Shown here one piece after another: positions 24,484 through 36,896 of a stretch of DNA of 64,000 bases (positions are counted from its first letter, which is position 1; every line of letters starts with the position of its first letter). This DNA comes from Casuarina equisetifolia (lineage: Eukaryota; Streptophyta; Magnoliopsida; Fagales; Casuarinaceae), in contig CM052355.1 of assembly GCA_028551475.1 (NCBI GenBank), forward strand, positions 9,362,001-9,426,000. The letters are read 5' to 3'. The position numbers and the translations under genes are program-made. The notes beneath the pieces were generated by a model. That model made no database searches and had not been told where the DNA came from. It was given only the letters and a program-made list of their open reading frames with translations.

Positions 24484-24842
24484 AGTATATATTCTTCATT
24501 ATATTTCCCTAATATGGGCTAATATTCTTTCCATGTTGTATAGCTAATTCGGATAATTATTTCTCGGTATAGTTAAGAGATTATTTCTTTATTATTCTGT
24601 ATACTTTTTATTATGGTTAGTCCTTCCATTATAAAAAGGACGCGCCCTGTATGCTTTTTTTTTCGAAGAAAGCAATATGCGGAGTTTCCCACATCCTATG
24701 CCTTCACTTCATTATTACTTGGTGACACAAACCACTCTTTTTTTAAAAAACTTGCAACCCTAGGTGAAAAAGCAAGAGTGACAAGCTATCGCAATAGCTT
24801 AGTGTGACAAAGAAATTTTATTCCTCCGTTGTATTTTTGTTT
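24484..24842 (+). mobile_element. Possible 3' LTR of the decayed copia element
   Basis: The stretch follows the RNase H end and purine tract and starts TGAGTATATATTC. It contains a TATA-like ATTATAAAAAGG at about 24629, as copia LTRs often do. I do not see a second copy in the window, so the LTR call rests on position only. The exact end is unclear. Confidence 0.35.
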
Positions 24843-27215
24843 TTATAAATGTAAGTTTCCTTCACTTTCTCCCTTTTCTAGTTCCAACACAAAATAGACT
24901 TTTGACAGTGCTCTATTGAGTTCGGTTGAATCGGTACACAAAACAAAAGAATCGATGATGAAGGCCGTGACAAAGAAATTAATCAAAGCGAATGCATACA
25001 AAGACAGCGGTGGTGAAGGCCGTGGGAGATACCTGTTCGTACAGTTACTAACGTATGAGCTACAAAAGAGTTTTATACAATTCCCGACAAACGAGTTAGC
25101 CCTAGGAATAAGTGAAAAAATAAAATCATACAATGGGCCTAAAGACCTTACGTGGGCCCTAAGTGGCAAGGATCGTAACACAATTAATTACCGAGCACGG
25201 ATTGGGGAAGTTAAACCAGAGCGTTTTTGGGGGTTCGCTGCACCGCCTCGCCGCTTACTGGGTTTGAGGTATATTACCAAACTCAAGTAAGTCGGAGTTT
25301 ATGTTTCCACAAAATAGATAGACACACTTCTGTGAAATATTTGTGGTCTGTCCTTTGCGGACGTTCTCGCGTTTCTTGGTTTTATGGCGGCAACTCCAGA
25401 TCATACCCCGGGTATCTGTTCAATCAGTTCCTTTTTCTTTTGTCTCTTCCAGTTTGCAATAGATTGATCTCAGTGTGGTTGAAATTTTTTGTTTTTGGTT
25501 TTGTGATGTGTTTTTGTATGGATCGTGTATATGTGATATGTTTTTGTTCTGGGAAGGTTGCTTTGTTGTTAGTCTGTTTTGCTGGGACACTAAATTGTAC
25601 CTCAAATTGAGATTATTGCAAGGGGTTGGGGATTATTGCAAGATCATTTTTTATTTTACTTTTTTATTTTATTTTACGGTGGTTAGGAGTGGCGGAGAAC
25701 TTTAGGAGGATTTGTTTGGGGTGGTAGTGTCTCGAGCCCTTACCACTCAGATGGTATCCCCTAGGTACCACTGACTCACGAGGGGTGGGACAAAGATTGT
25801 TGAAGGTCACTTCACTTAGAAAATTGTTGTGAGGTTAGGTTAAGATGTCCCACCCAAAGAATTTTATATGGTCCTCTCCTATTCCTCCTATGTCGTGGGT
25901 TTAAAACCATAAAACAGTTGTTGCTTTCTTGATGTCTCCATACATTTTAATAAAACATACTCTGCACAGTATTTTAACAAGGTTTTTGTTGATGTTTGTA
26001 GTTGCTATTTGAACCAATCCCTTTCTATTCATGTGCGCAATGTGTATACAAGTTATTATACAAGCAATAGTGTGTTTGCCCATGATAAACTAAAACTATT
26101 GTTGCGCGTTTTCTATAAAGATATATTACTAATCGATTTTATCTATTTCTCTATAAAGATATTTTTTAGTTTTGATTCAAGTACTGTAACTATATTATGG
26201 TCTTATCTTTCTTATACTCATAGTACTTCAGGTGCTAATAAAAGTATTTTAGCGAGATTCAACCTTCCAATTCCGAATAAAATAGTCCTAATTCGTTAGT
26301 TAAAACAACTGGGTTTTGTATGCCCAAAATCACTGGGCTCTTAATAAAATAAGGTAAAAAACCTAATTATTTAATAAGCCCAATAATAAAGTAAAAACCT
26401 AACCATCTAAGTGTATGCACAATTGCTGTCCTTAATGGCCAATAGATTTTATTTGACAGAAGGAAGGGGCTGTATGCTGTTTGTTGAATTAGTATGAGAT
26501 AGATGAATTGCGGACTCCAAGTTGCTTGTTTTGTTAGGGTTGAGTCTTTGGTGCATTATGGTTGCTGAAATATTTGTACTAAAAAGGAGTTGTGGGTGTC
26601 ATCATATGTGTACGTGATGTTGCATACCCTGCGCGCTGGTTGTATAAGATTTGAAGTTGAAACTGCTAAAGGGTGGTTGAAAGGTCAAAAAAGAATTCTG
26701 GTCAAAGAGGTGTTGAAGTTAATCATAGTAGTGGAGGATTTGTTAGTTCTGGTAACTTCCTTTCCATGTCATTCAACTGCATTGATTTTTCCTGCGTTTC
26801 TTTTTTCAGGTTTAAGCATGAAAATCAGAGATATCCTAATGGTTCTTGAACACTAAAAATGCAGGATAACTTAGGAATAGATAAAGAACATAAAAATCAT
26901 AGAAGAGTGACATTTGGCATATTGAAATGTCCATTACTTCAAGATCAATCAAGTATAACCAAGTGCCTACCTCCGTTTTGTATTTTAGAGGGTCTCTACC
27001 CCCTGGGAGTTTTTTATTTTTATTTTTATTTTATTTTTTCTGTTTTATCTTTCTGACACATCAAGAAACAAAGGTTCCATTTCTCATCTGCATGATGGAA
27101 CTCCAGGTTATGATGGTGCCGACGGTGAATGGGATGAATATCCTCTAGATGTGAAGTTTGTTGGATTGGAAAGTGGATCTTTTGTAAGTATTTTTTTTCC
27201 TCCTCTCCCTTCCCT
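24843..27215 (+). other. Upstream region of the HAC locus, no recognised gene
   Basis: A 124-aa plus frame (24916-25290) and a following donor-like AAG|GTAAGT-type context near 25288 lie in a locally CpG-richer stretch (about 24900-25400). This could be a promoter and first exon of something, but I recognise no domain. Around 27085-27183 a plus frame reads GYDGADGEWDEYPLDVKF and ends before GTAAGT, like an exon of an unknown gene. None of the usual N-terminal parts of HAC proteins (TAZ1 or the Met/Gln-rich region) is visible here. Confidence 0.35.
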
Positions 27216-27408
27216 ATGCAATATATGTCATCTTGATATCAGAACTGGTCAAGGATGGATATGTGAACTCTATCTTGATTATGATGTATGTAATTCTTGT
27301 TGTAAGAAGAATGGAAGCATTGATCATCCTCATGAACTGACAAGCCATCCATACTTAGTTGAGCATGATGCTGAGAACAACGAAGCAAAGCAAATAAGTG
27401 TCTTATAG
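27216..27408 (+). pseudogene. Truncated HAC ZZ-type zinc finger exon (third ZZ2 copy)
   Basis: The sequence from 27216 is the 3' part of the same exon found at 31685-31877 and 35922-36084. It encodes CNICHLDIRTGQGW ... DYDVCNSC ... HPHELTSHP. The first half of the exon is missing and foreign sequence precedes it. Its last codon is TAG (27406-27408) where the intact copy has CAG, so any transcript entering from upstream would terminate here, just before the normal donor GTGCTT. It marks the truncated end of a former extra repeat unit. Confidence 0.8.
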
Positions 27409-27518
27409 GTGCTTAATATACTTATCTTGCTTGTAATTAAAGATAGTCGGTTTTATGACCTGCTTTGTGGGAATCCAACATCAGTTGCAGAAATCTTTTA
27501 AGAGAAAGGGAACTACTC

Positions 27519-27768
27519 TTTTTTATTAAAAAATAAAATAAAATAAAATAAAATAAAATAAAATAAAATAAAATAAGCGGGGACAGTACCTGCAATTTTA
27601 TTTCATGATAAAACCAAGCTGGACATAGACCATTCTTGTTACATTACAAAGTGCAGAAATTGCATCTACACTTATCGCATTGCATAAAGAAAAAGAAAGG
27701 AACACGGCTAAAACCCCAACTTTAACTCTAGTCACATTTCCCTGGTCAACATCCTATGAGAACTGCTC
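27519..27768 (-). mobile_element. About 250-bp insertion with (AAAAT)n and 9-bp target duplication
   Basis: Compared with the same intron in unit 2 (near 31980), unit 1 holds an extra block flanked by GAACTACTC (27510-27518) and GAACTGCTC (27760-27768). These are 8 of 9 identical, as a target duplication would be. Next to one flank is an (AAAAT)n run (about 27530-27576), which on the minus strand becomes a T-rich tail-like end. The body is 3'-UTR-like on the minus strand. It is probably a retroposed sequence (SINE, LINE 3' end or processed transcript). The family is not recognised. Confidence 0.6.
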
Positions 27769-27934
27769 TATTGTGGTGTTGTAAATTGGTGTCCTGCATC
27801 TTTTTTGACTAGGAATTTGAGTTTTGTGTTCTTTTGCCGTGACCTTATGCTTTTTATCTTTTTCTCTATCTGTTCCTCCTCCTTCCCTACACAACTAGGT
27901 GTTGGATGATAATTCACTTGTTTCCAATTTGCAG

Positions 27935-30900
27935 AGTAAAGCAAAGGCAGAAAAGAATCAAGCAATGGAGCCTTCAACGGGTGAGAACTCTTGTCAGCTG
28001 TGTGCACTTGGGAAGATCACTTTTGAACCACCACCTTTGAATTGCGGTCCATGTGGTGCTTGCATCAAGCGAGATGCAATGTATTATACCACGTTTGCTG
28101 GTGATACACGGCATTACTTCTGTATTCCATGCTATAATGAGGCTTGTGGAGACATTATAGCCATTGATGGTGCTGCCATCCCGAAGGCAAAACTAGAGAA
28201 GAAGAAAAATGATGAAGAGATTGAAGAATGGGTACATACTCTTTGCTTTTTCAATTTTATTTGTAGTTGTATTCTCGACTTTATATTGAACCTTCAATGT
28301 TGTCATTTGCAGTGGATTCAATGTGATAAGTGTGAAGCTTGGCAACATCAAATTTGTGCTTTATTTAATGGTCGAAGAGATGATGGTGGACAAGCTGCAT
28401 ACACCTGCCCCAAGTGTTATATACAAGAGGTTGAAAGAGGAGAGTGCAACCCCTTACCACAAAGTGCTGTGCTTGGGGCTAAAGATCTGCCGAGAACAAT
28501 TCTTAGTGACCACATAGAGCAGAGGTTATTTAGGAAGCTGAAGCGAGAAAGACAAGAGAGAGCAAGGATTGAAGGGAAAAGTTACGATGAGGTGATTGCT
28601 CATGACATACTCTTGTTTAAGTGTTTTGGTTCGTACGATTTAGTTGTATATGTGTAGTTCATCAGAGCTGAAGAATAACTAAAACCTGTGAAGTCATATT
28701 TGGAACAAATTTTGTTAGCTTGCATTTTTGATGGCCAACCTAGCTAGTGCATCTTTACGAGAATTCCTTAAAAATATGGATCTAGGCTTCTATTTGGATT
28801 AGTATGCTCTGAGGTTTTGAATTGAGAAGGTGGTACCATCTTTTGGCTTATTGTCTCGAGAGAATGAAGGAATTTGATCTAAAACTGATGAAGGTCCTAT
28901 CTTGCTGAATGTATGCGGGAGGTAAGTGCAAGTTTTTTAGTTAAAATACTATAAAAATTAGAGTCTTTTGTTATATTTAATCTAATGCTTTATTACTTGC
29001 CAAATGCCAATCAGCTTGATCTCTTGTGCTGACTTGGAATCTTTGTTCTAGATATTCACTTATTTTCTGTTTTTAGCAATTAGTTTTTTTGTGTGCATAT
29101 TTTCCATCTATGCTAAATTCCGTATTTCATGTGGCTTGCTCAGCCATTCTGGTAGAATTATAAGTTGTGAAGTATTATATATTTGTTTGAGGTGATATCT
29201 GTGGGCCATGTACAAAGGGAAAGTCTCAAATATATTGATTGTCAAAATATCATGTGTTTTTAACTAATCTCCTAAGAATTGATGTTGCTAGGTTCCAGGA
29301 GTTGAAGCACCTATAGTCAGAGTTGTCTCATCTATTGACAAAAAATTGGCAGTGAAACAACAATTTTTTGAAATTTTTCGAGAAGAGAATTATCCAACGG
29401 AGTTTCCATACAAATCCAAGGTATAAGATCTGCACCGAGGTTGATAAATTTTGTATCATTTGATTAAGATTTGTGTGGCCACAGCAATCATGCACTGATC
29501 TGTTTTGTTTCAGGTAATTTTGTCATTTCAAAAAATTGAAGGTGTAGAAGTTTGCATCTTTGCCATGTATGTTCAAGAGTTTGGATCTGAATGTGCATTC
29601 CCAAATCAACGTTGTATTTATCTCTCGTACTTGGACTCTGTCAAGTACTTCAGGCCCGATATTGAAGCAGTTACTAGTCAGGCACTCAGCACATTTGTTT
29701 ACCATGAAATTCTGGTAGGTTTGTGACTTTAAAGAATTATACCATTGTTGAGTCCACTTATTTGCAATTTTGTTTAGTTGTGATTTTGAAATGGACCTGT
29801 TGGCCTCGACCTCTTATTCTCTTTTTAGATTGGATACCTTGAGTATTGCAAGAAACGAGGTTTTACAAGTTGCTATATATGGGCTTGTCCTCCATTAAAG
29901 GGTGAAGATAACATCCTTCATCATCTTCCAGAAATACAAAGAATGCCAAAATCAGATGAGCTTCGGAAATGGTAAGGCTTGTAACTTTTAAAACAGAACT
30001 TTTGTCTCAGTTTCTTACCAGCAAGAATCTTAAAAACCGTTTTTGCTCTTTTTGATACTTTGCTTGGAATGCATGCTATTTCAGGTACCTATCCATGTTC
30101 AGAAAGGCTGCTATGGAAGGTATTGTGGTTGATATCACTAATTTATATGATCATTTCTTCTCTAGTAGTGAATGTAAGGCTAAGATAACTGCATCTAAGT
30201 TGCCATATTTTGATGGTGACTACTGGCCGCGTGCTGCCGAGGATCTGATTAATCAGATGCACCAAGAAGAGGATGGCAAGAAACAGAAAGGAACAACTAA
30301 GGAGTCCATAACAGAAAGGGCTCTTAAAGCATGTGGTCAATCTGGCCTTTCTGCTAATGCATCAAAGGATCTGCTACTCATGCATAAAGTAATCCTTCTA
30401 TCTCATATCTTTACTGCTATTCTTTCTATAAGTTCGTGGAGTTTGGCTTTGAAAATATTTTTCTTATGCCCAGGAAAAGAAAAAAAAAAAGTCAAATTGA
30501 TGTGAACTCCTGGATTCTTAGGTGATTCTTACCTGTTGTGAAATTATTTTATTTGTTCTTATGAGGCTTTTTGCTACTTCCCCAGATTGGAGAAATCATT
30601 TGCCCAATGAAAGAAGATTTTATTTTGGTTCATTTACAGCATGTTTGCACATATTGTCGTCTTCCAATAGTGTCCGGGGAGGTCTGTTGGGTTTGCTTCC
30701 AGTGTGAAAATTTTCAGTTTTGTTATAGGTAAGAATTCTGGAATATTTAGCTTGCAATATTGCCATAGATGATTGTTAATCGTGCTTTAATATGTGTGTG
30801 TGTGTGTGTGATCTTGTCCACAAGGAGAAGGTTTGTGATTAGGTTAAAGATGCATCGTATTCCAATACATGGATACAACTAGCACAGACTTCTTAAATTT

Positions 30901-33900
30901 TTAATGAAGTCTTGGAGCAATCTTTTGCTGGATAAGTAGTTGGAGAGCTGATGTAATTCTATTCTATTTAATTTTTTGGTACTAGGATTTGGGTTTTTTT
31001 TTTTTTTCAATGATAATTGGCTTCTTAATTTTGAATCTACAATTGACTTCGATTTTTTTGAACATGGAAGTTTATGGTCTAGACTTTTGCTCTTAATTCT
31101 TTTCTAATGCTTCAATTTTGTGTTTTTTTTTTTTTTTTTCCTTTGTTTGTAGCTTTTCCTTGTTGGTACAGTTTATCTCTAGTATGTTATGGTGGCGGTT
31201 GATGCCTCTTGAATGTTACTTTACATTTTCCCCATATGTTTTTTTTTCTTTTTCGTTTTGTTTTTCTTTTTAGTTGACAATTTGTGGGTTTTGTTGTTGG
31301 TCTATGTCATCACAGGTGTTACACGGCAGAACTGAAACGTGAAGAAAGTGAAAGACATCATGTTTTAGTGAATTCAGAGGAAAAACATACCTTCTTTGTG
31401 GTAAGTTGCCTTAATGCATTTTTAATACTTAAACATTTTCTAGTAAATTCATAACTGAAAAATACATCATTTTTAATCTTACAGGATAAAATTACTGATA
31501 TACCTTCTGACACAAAGGATAAAGATAAGATTCTTGAGTCTGAATTCTTTGATACCAGACAAGCATTTCTTAGTCTTTGTCAAGGAAATCGTTATCAATT
31601 TGATACTCTGCGTCGAGCTAAACATTCCACAATGATGGTTCTTTATCATCTTCACAATCCAACTACTCTTTCATTTGTGACAAGATGCAATATGTGTCAT
31701 CTTGATATCAAAACTGATCAGGGATGGCTATGTGAACTCTGTCCTGATTATGATGTATGTAATTCTTGTTATCAAAAGAATGGAGGTATTGATCATCCTC
31801 ATGAATTGACAAGCCATCCATCCTTAGCTGACCGTGATGCTGTGAACAACAAAGCAAGGGAAGTAAGTGTCTTACAGGTGCTCAATATACTTATCTTGCT
31901 TGTAATTAAAGATAGTCTGTTTTATGGCGTGCTTTGTGGGAATCCAACATCAGTTGCAGAAATCTTTTAAGATGAAGGGAACTGCTCGATTTTGGTGTTG
32001 TAAATTGGTGTCCTGGGTCTTTCTCGACTAGGAATTTGCGTTTCAGTGTTCTTTTGCCGTGGCCTTAACACTTTTTATCTTTCTCTCTATCTGTTCCTCC
32101 CCCTCCCCTACACAACTAGATGTTGGATGATAATTCATTTCTCTGTGATTTGCAGACTGAAGCAAAGGCAGAAAAGAATCTAGCAATGAAGCATTCAATG
32201 AGTGATAACTCTTGTCAGCTATGTGCCGTTGGGAAGCTCACTTTTGAACCACCACCTGTAAATTGCGGTCCATGTGGTGGTTGCATCAAGCGAGATGCAA
32301 TTTATTATACCACGTTTGCTGGTGATACACGACATTACTTTTGTATTCCATGCTATAATGAGGCTTCTGGAGACACTATAGCTGTTGATGGTGTTGCCAT
32401 CCCAAAGGCAAAACTAGAGACGAAGAAAAATGATGAAGAGACTGAAGAACAGGTACATTCTTTGCTCTTTCATTTTTATTTTTAGCTGTATTGTCGACTT
32501 TATATGGAACCTTCAATGTTATCATATGCAGTGGGTTCAATGTGATAAGTGTGGAGCTTGGCAACATCAAATTTGTGCTTTATTTAATGGTCGAAGAAAT
32601 GATGGTGGACAAGCTGCATACACCTGCCCTAAGTGTTATAGACAAGAGGTTGAAAGAGGTGAGTGCAACCCCTTACCACGGAGTGCTGTGCTTGGGGCTA
32701 AAGATCTGCCGAGAACAGTTCTTAGTGACCACATAGAGCAGAGGTTATTTTGGAAGCTGAAGGAAGAAAGACAAGGGAGAGCAAGGATTGAAAGGAAAAG
32801 TTACAATGAGGTGATTGCACATGACGCTCTTGTTTAAGTGTTTTGGTGTGTATGATTTAGTTGCATATTTGTAGTTCATCAGGGCTGAAGAGTAAGTAAA
32901 AACTGCGAAGTTGTATTTAAAACACCAAATTTTGTTCGCTTGCATTTTTGATGTCCAACCTAGCAAGTGCATGTTTACAACAATCCCTTAAAGACATGGC
33001 TGTAGGCTTCTGTTTGGCAACAGTATGGAGATGTGTGTACTAATGCAACACTGGATATGGTCTGAGGTTTGTTTTCTTGAGAGAATGAAGGGAGTTGATC
33101 TAAAATTGATGAGGCTGATCTGCCTGATTGCATGAGGGAGGTAAGTGTGAGGGTTTTGGTTAAAACACCATAAAAATTAGTCTTTTCTTAGATTTAATCT
33201 AATGCTTGACTACTTGCCAAATGCCTATAAGGTTGGTCTTACTTGGAATTACTGAGCTCTTGCTCTAGGTATTCAGTGATGTCCTATTTTTAGCAATCAA
33301 TGTTTTTTTTTTTTTGGTGCATATTTGCAGTCTATACCAAGTTCCATATTTCATGTGGCTTGCTCAGCCATTCTGGTAGAATTATAAGTTGTAAAGTATT
33401 ATATATTTGTTCTTATGAGGTGATATCTATGGACCATGTGCAAAGGGAAAATCTCAAATATACTAATTGTCAAATATCATGCATTTTTGACTAGTCTTCA
33501 AAAATTGATGTTGCTAGGTTCTGGGAGTTGAAACACCTATAATTAGAGTTGTCTCATCTGTTGACAAGAAGTTGGAAGTGAGACAACAGTTTTTTGAAAT
33601 TTTTCAAGAAGAGAATTATCCAACAGAGTTTTTGTACAAATCCAAGGTATAAAATCTTTGCTGAGTTTGATGAATTTTGTATCTGTTGATTAAGATTAGC
33701 GTGGCTGCTGCAATTGCATATTGAGTCTCTTTTGTTCTAGGTAATTTTGTCATTTCAGAATATCGAAGGTGTAGAAATTTGCATCTTCTGCATGTATGTT
33801 CAAGAGTTTGGATCTGAATGTCAATCTCCAAATCAGCGATGTGTTTGTCTCTCGTACTTGGACTCTGTCAAGTATTTCAGCCCTGAGATTGAAGCAGTTA

Positions 33901-36896
33901 CTGGAGAGGCCCTTAGCACATTTGTTTATCATGAAATTCTGGTAGGTTTGGCATTCTAAAGAATTATACTAATGTCAAATATACTTGTTTGCAAATCTGT
34001 TTTGTTGTGATTTTCAATGAAACATGTTGGCCCCAACCTCTTATTCTCTTTTCAGCTTGGATACCTTGAGCATTGCAAGAAACGAGGTTTTACAAGTTTC
34101 TATATAAGGGCTTGTCCTCCGTTAAAGGATGAAGATAACATCCTTCATTGTCTTCCAGAAATACAGAGAATGCCTAAACCAAATGAGCTTCGGGAATGGT
34201 AAGCCTTGAAACTTCTAGAACAGAACTTTTTTCTGAGTTTCTCACTAGTGAGAATCTTAAAAACCTTTTTTGCTCTTTTTTAATGCTTTGCTTGGAATGT
34301 TTGCTATTTCAGGTACATATCCATGTTAAGAAAGGCTGTTACGGAAAGTATTGTGGTTGATGTCACTAATTTATACGATCATTTTTTTGTCTCTAATGGT
34401 GAATGTAAGGCTAAGGTAACTGCTGCTATATTGCCATATTTTGATGGTGACTACTGGCCCAGTGCTGCGGAGGATCTGATTTATCAGATGCACCAAGAAA
34501 AAGATGGCAAAAAACAGAATGAGAAAAGAACAACTAGGAGCATCACAAAAAGGACTCTTCAAGCATGTGGTCAATCTGGCCTTTCTACTAATGCATTGAA
34601 GGATCTGCTACTCATGCATAAAGTAATCCTTCTATCTCATATCTTTACTGCTATTCTTTCTATCGGGTTTTTGGAGTTATGTTTTTAAAAATATTTCTCT
34701 TATGTCCAAAAGCAGAAAAAAATCTCAAATTGATGTAAACTTCTGGATTTTTGGGTGATTCTTATTTGTTGTCAAATGACTATTTTTTTTCTTATGAGGC
34801 TTTTTCCTACCTCCCCAGCTTGGAGAAGCCATTTGCCCAATGAAGGAAGATTTTATTTTGGTCCATTTACAGCATGCTTGCACATATTGCCGTCTTCCTA
34901 TAGTGTCTGGGATCCGTTGGGTTTGCATCCAGTGCAAAAATTTTCAATTCTGTGATAGGTAAGAATAACAGGAATATATTTAGGTGCAATATAGCCACAA
35001 ATGTTTGTTAGTCATGCTTTAACATTTGTAAATATCTATATATAAATCTATGATCTTGTCCACTTGGAGAAGGTTTTTGTGATAAATTTGTAGATGCACC
35101 AAATTCCAATACATTGATACAACTAGCACAAGCTTCTTAAATTTTTAATAAAGTCTTGACACAATCTTTTTCTGGACAAGTAGTGGGAGAGCTAAGTATT
35201 TTTATTTATTTATTTATTTATTTAGGGTGCTGGGATTTACATTTTTTAAAATGATAATTGGCTCCTTAATTTTGAATTTGCAGTTGACTCCAATTCTTTT
35301 AAACATGGAAGTTTATGGTCTGGACTTTTGTTCTTAATTCTTTTCTAATGCTTCATTGTTGTGTTATTTTTCTTTGTTTGTAGATCTATATGTTTTCCAT
35401 GTTGGTAGAGTTTATCTTTAGTATGTCACGGTGGTGGTTGACAGCTCTTGGATATTACTTGACATTTTCTCCATTTTCCCCCCTTTTTTAGTTGACAATG
35501 TGTGGATTTTGTTGTTGACCTATGTCATTGCAGGTGTTACGCGGCTGAACAAAAACGTGAAGAAAGAGAAAGACATCATTTTTTGGTGAGTTCAGTAAAA
35601 AGGAGAAAGAGATCGTGGGAAAATCATACCTTTTGTGCGGTAAGTTGCTAAATCAGACTTTTATACTTAATCTTTGATACTGAATTCAAAACTGAAAAAT
35701 GCAACATTCTCGATCCTGCAGGTTGAAATTACTGATGTACCTTCTGATACAAAGGATAAAGATAAGATTGTTGAGTGTAAATTCTTTGATACCAGACAAG
35801 CATTTCTTAGTCTTTGTCAGGGAAATCATTATCAATTTGATACTCTACGCCGAGTTAAACATTCCTCAATGATGGTTCTTTATCATCTTCACAATCCCAC
35901 TGCTCCTGCATTTGTGACAAGATGCAATATATGTCAACTTGATATCAAAACTGGTCAGGGATTGCTATGCACGGACTATGATGTATGCAATGGTTGTCAT
36001 CATCCCCATCAGTTGACAAACCATCCATCCATCGCTGCCCGTGATGCTGAAAACAAAGAAGCAAGGCAGATAAGATTATCACAGGTGCTCGATATATTTA
36101 TCTTGCTTGCAGTTAAAGATATTATGTTTTATAGCATGCTTTGGATGATCTTGCGAGATTATTACTTCATTTTTCAGTCATGTTCCATTTACGGGAATCT
36201 AAAGTATATTTGAAGAGGTCAAATTTGTTATATATTTTGTTCCTCTCTTGCCTAGAAAAAGCTACAACCTCTTGCAAGTTTTTGGATTACGTTACTGTAA
36301 GTTTTTGTGTTTATTAATTCATGACTTTTTCTAAAAAAGCTCAATTACTATTTCCTATATTGAGGGAAGATATTTATGATCATATTTCTGATATCTGTGC
36401 ATCTTCTGTACCCTGGGTTTGAAAGCATTGCTTATTTCTTATTGCAGCTATGGAAGATGCTTGATGTTTTGGTACATGCATCACAATGTCTTTCTGCATT
36501 CTGTCAGTACCCAAATTGCTTCACGATGAAGTGGCTTTTTTGCCATGGGATCCAATGCAAAACGCATGCATTTGGTGGTTGTGTTTTCTGCAAGAAAATG
36601 TGGTGTCTTCTTCGACTTCATGCTCGAGCTTGCAATGAATCTGAATGCCACGTACCCCAATGCAGGTTTAAGGATCAGCCCGTCTCTCATTAATACTCGT
36701 CAACTTTGTTCCTTTTCCTTTCCTCTCTCTAAGTTATGTTTTGAGGTTAATATAGTGAATATAATTATTTTCATCTAGATGTCTAAAAGAACGCTTGAAG
36801 AGGCTACAACATCTGTCTGATTCACGGCGAAAAGCTGTGGTGATGGAGATGACGAGGCAGAGAGTTGCAGAGCTGTCAGCAATGGTGGTTGACTGA
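27935..36896 (+). CDS. HAC-type histone acetyltransferase with tandemly duplicated PHD-HAT-ZZ-ZZ module
   Basis: Plant CBP/p300-like acetyltransferases acetylate histone lysines using acetyl-CoA in the nucleus. Exons: unit 1 27935-28231, 28313-28591, 29292-29420, 29514-29714, 29829-29971, 30085-30388, 30586-30728, 31316-31400, 31485-31877; unit 2 32156-32452, 32532-32810, 33518-33646, 33741-33941, 34056-34198, 34313-34622, 34819-34958, 35534-35639, 35722-36084; then 36448-36665 and 36779-36896 (stop TGA). Each unit has a Cys-rich pre-PHD segment (NSCQLCA), a PHD finger ([18 protein letters not shown]), a KAT11 HAT domain ([19 protein letters not shown]) and two ZZ fingers. One TAZ2 domain ends the protein ([30 protein letters not shown]). 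All splice sites are GT-AG and all phases agree, also from unit 1 to unit 2 (phase 0). The chain is open for about 1,425 codons. The 5' exons are not identified; an in-frame ATG sits at 27899 and another, equivalent one at 32120. It could be a functional double-HAT gene, a truncated copy, or two genes. Confidence 0.82.
31685..35921 (+). repeat. HAC tandem repeat unit 2
   Basis: Second copy of the 27216-31684 unit. Differences seen by eye: the pre-PHD exon ends EEQ instead of EEW; the ZZ1 exon (34819-34958) is one codon shorter; the exon at 35534-35639 is seven codons longer with a basic KRRKRSW stretch; the HAT exon at 34313-34622 is two codons longer. All keep the frame, which suggests selection or a young age. 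Confidence 0.85.

Larger units (their letters stand above)
27216..31684 (+). repeat. HAC tandem repeat unit 1
   Basis: A direct tandem repeat of about 4.47 kb. Unit 2 (31685-35921) repeats the same exon-intron series, including recognisable introns. The breakpoint lies inside the ZZ2 exon, at the ATGCAATAT sequence (27216, 31685, 35922). Unit 1 carries an extra insertion at 27519-27768 that unit 2 lacks. Confidence 0.85.
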
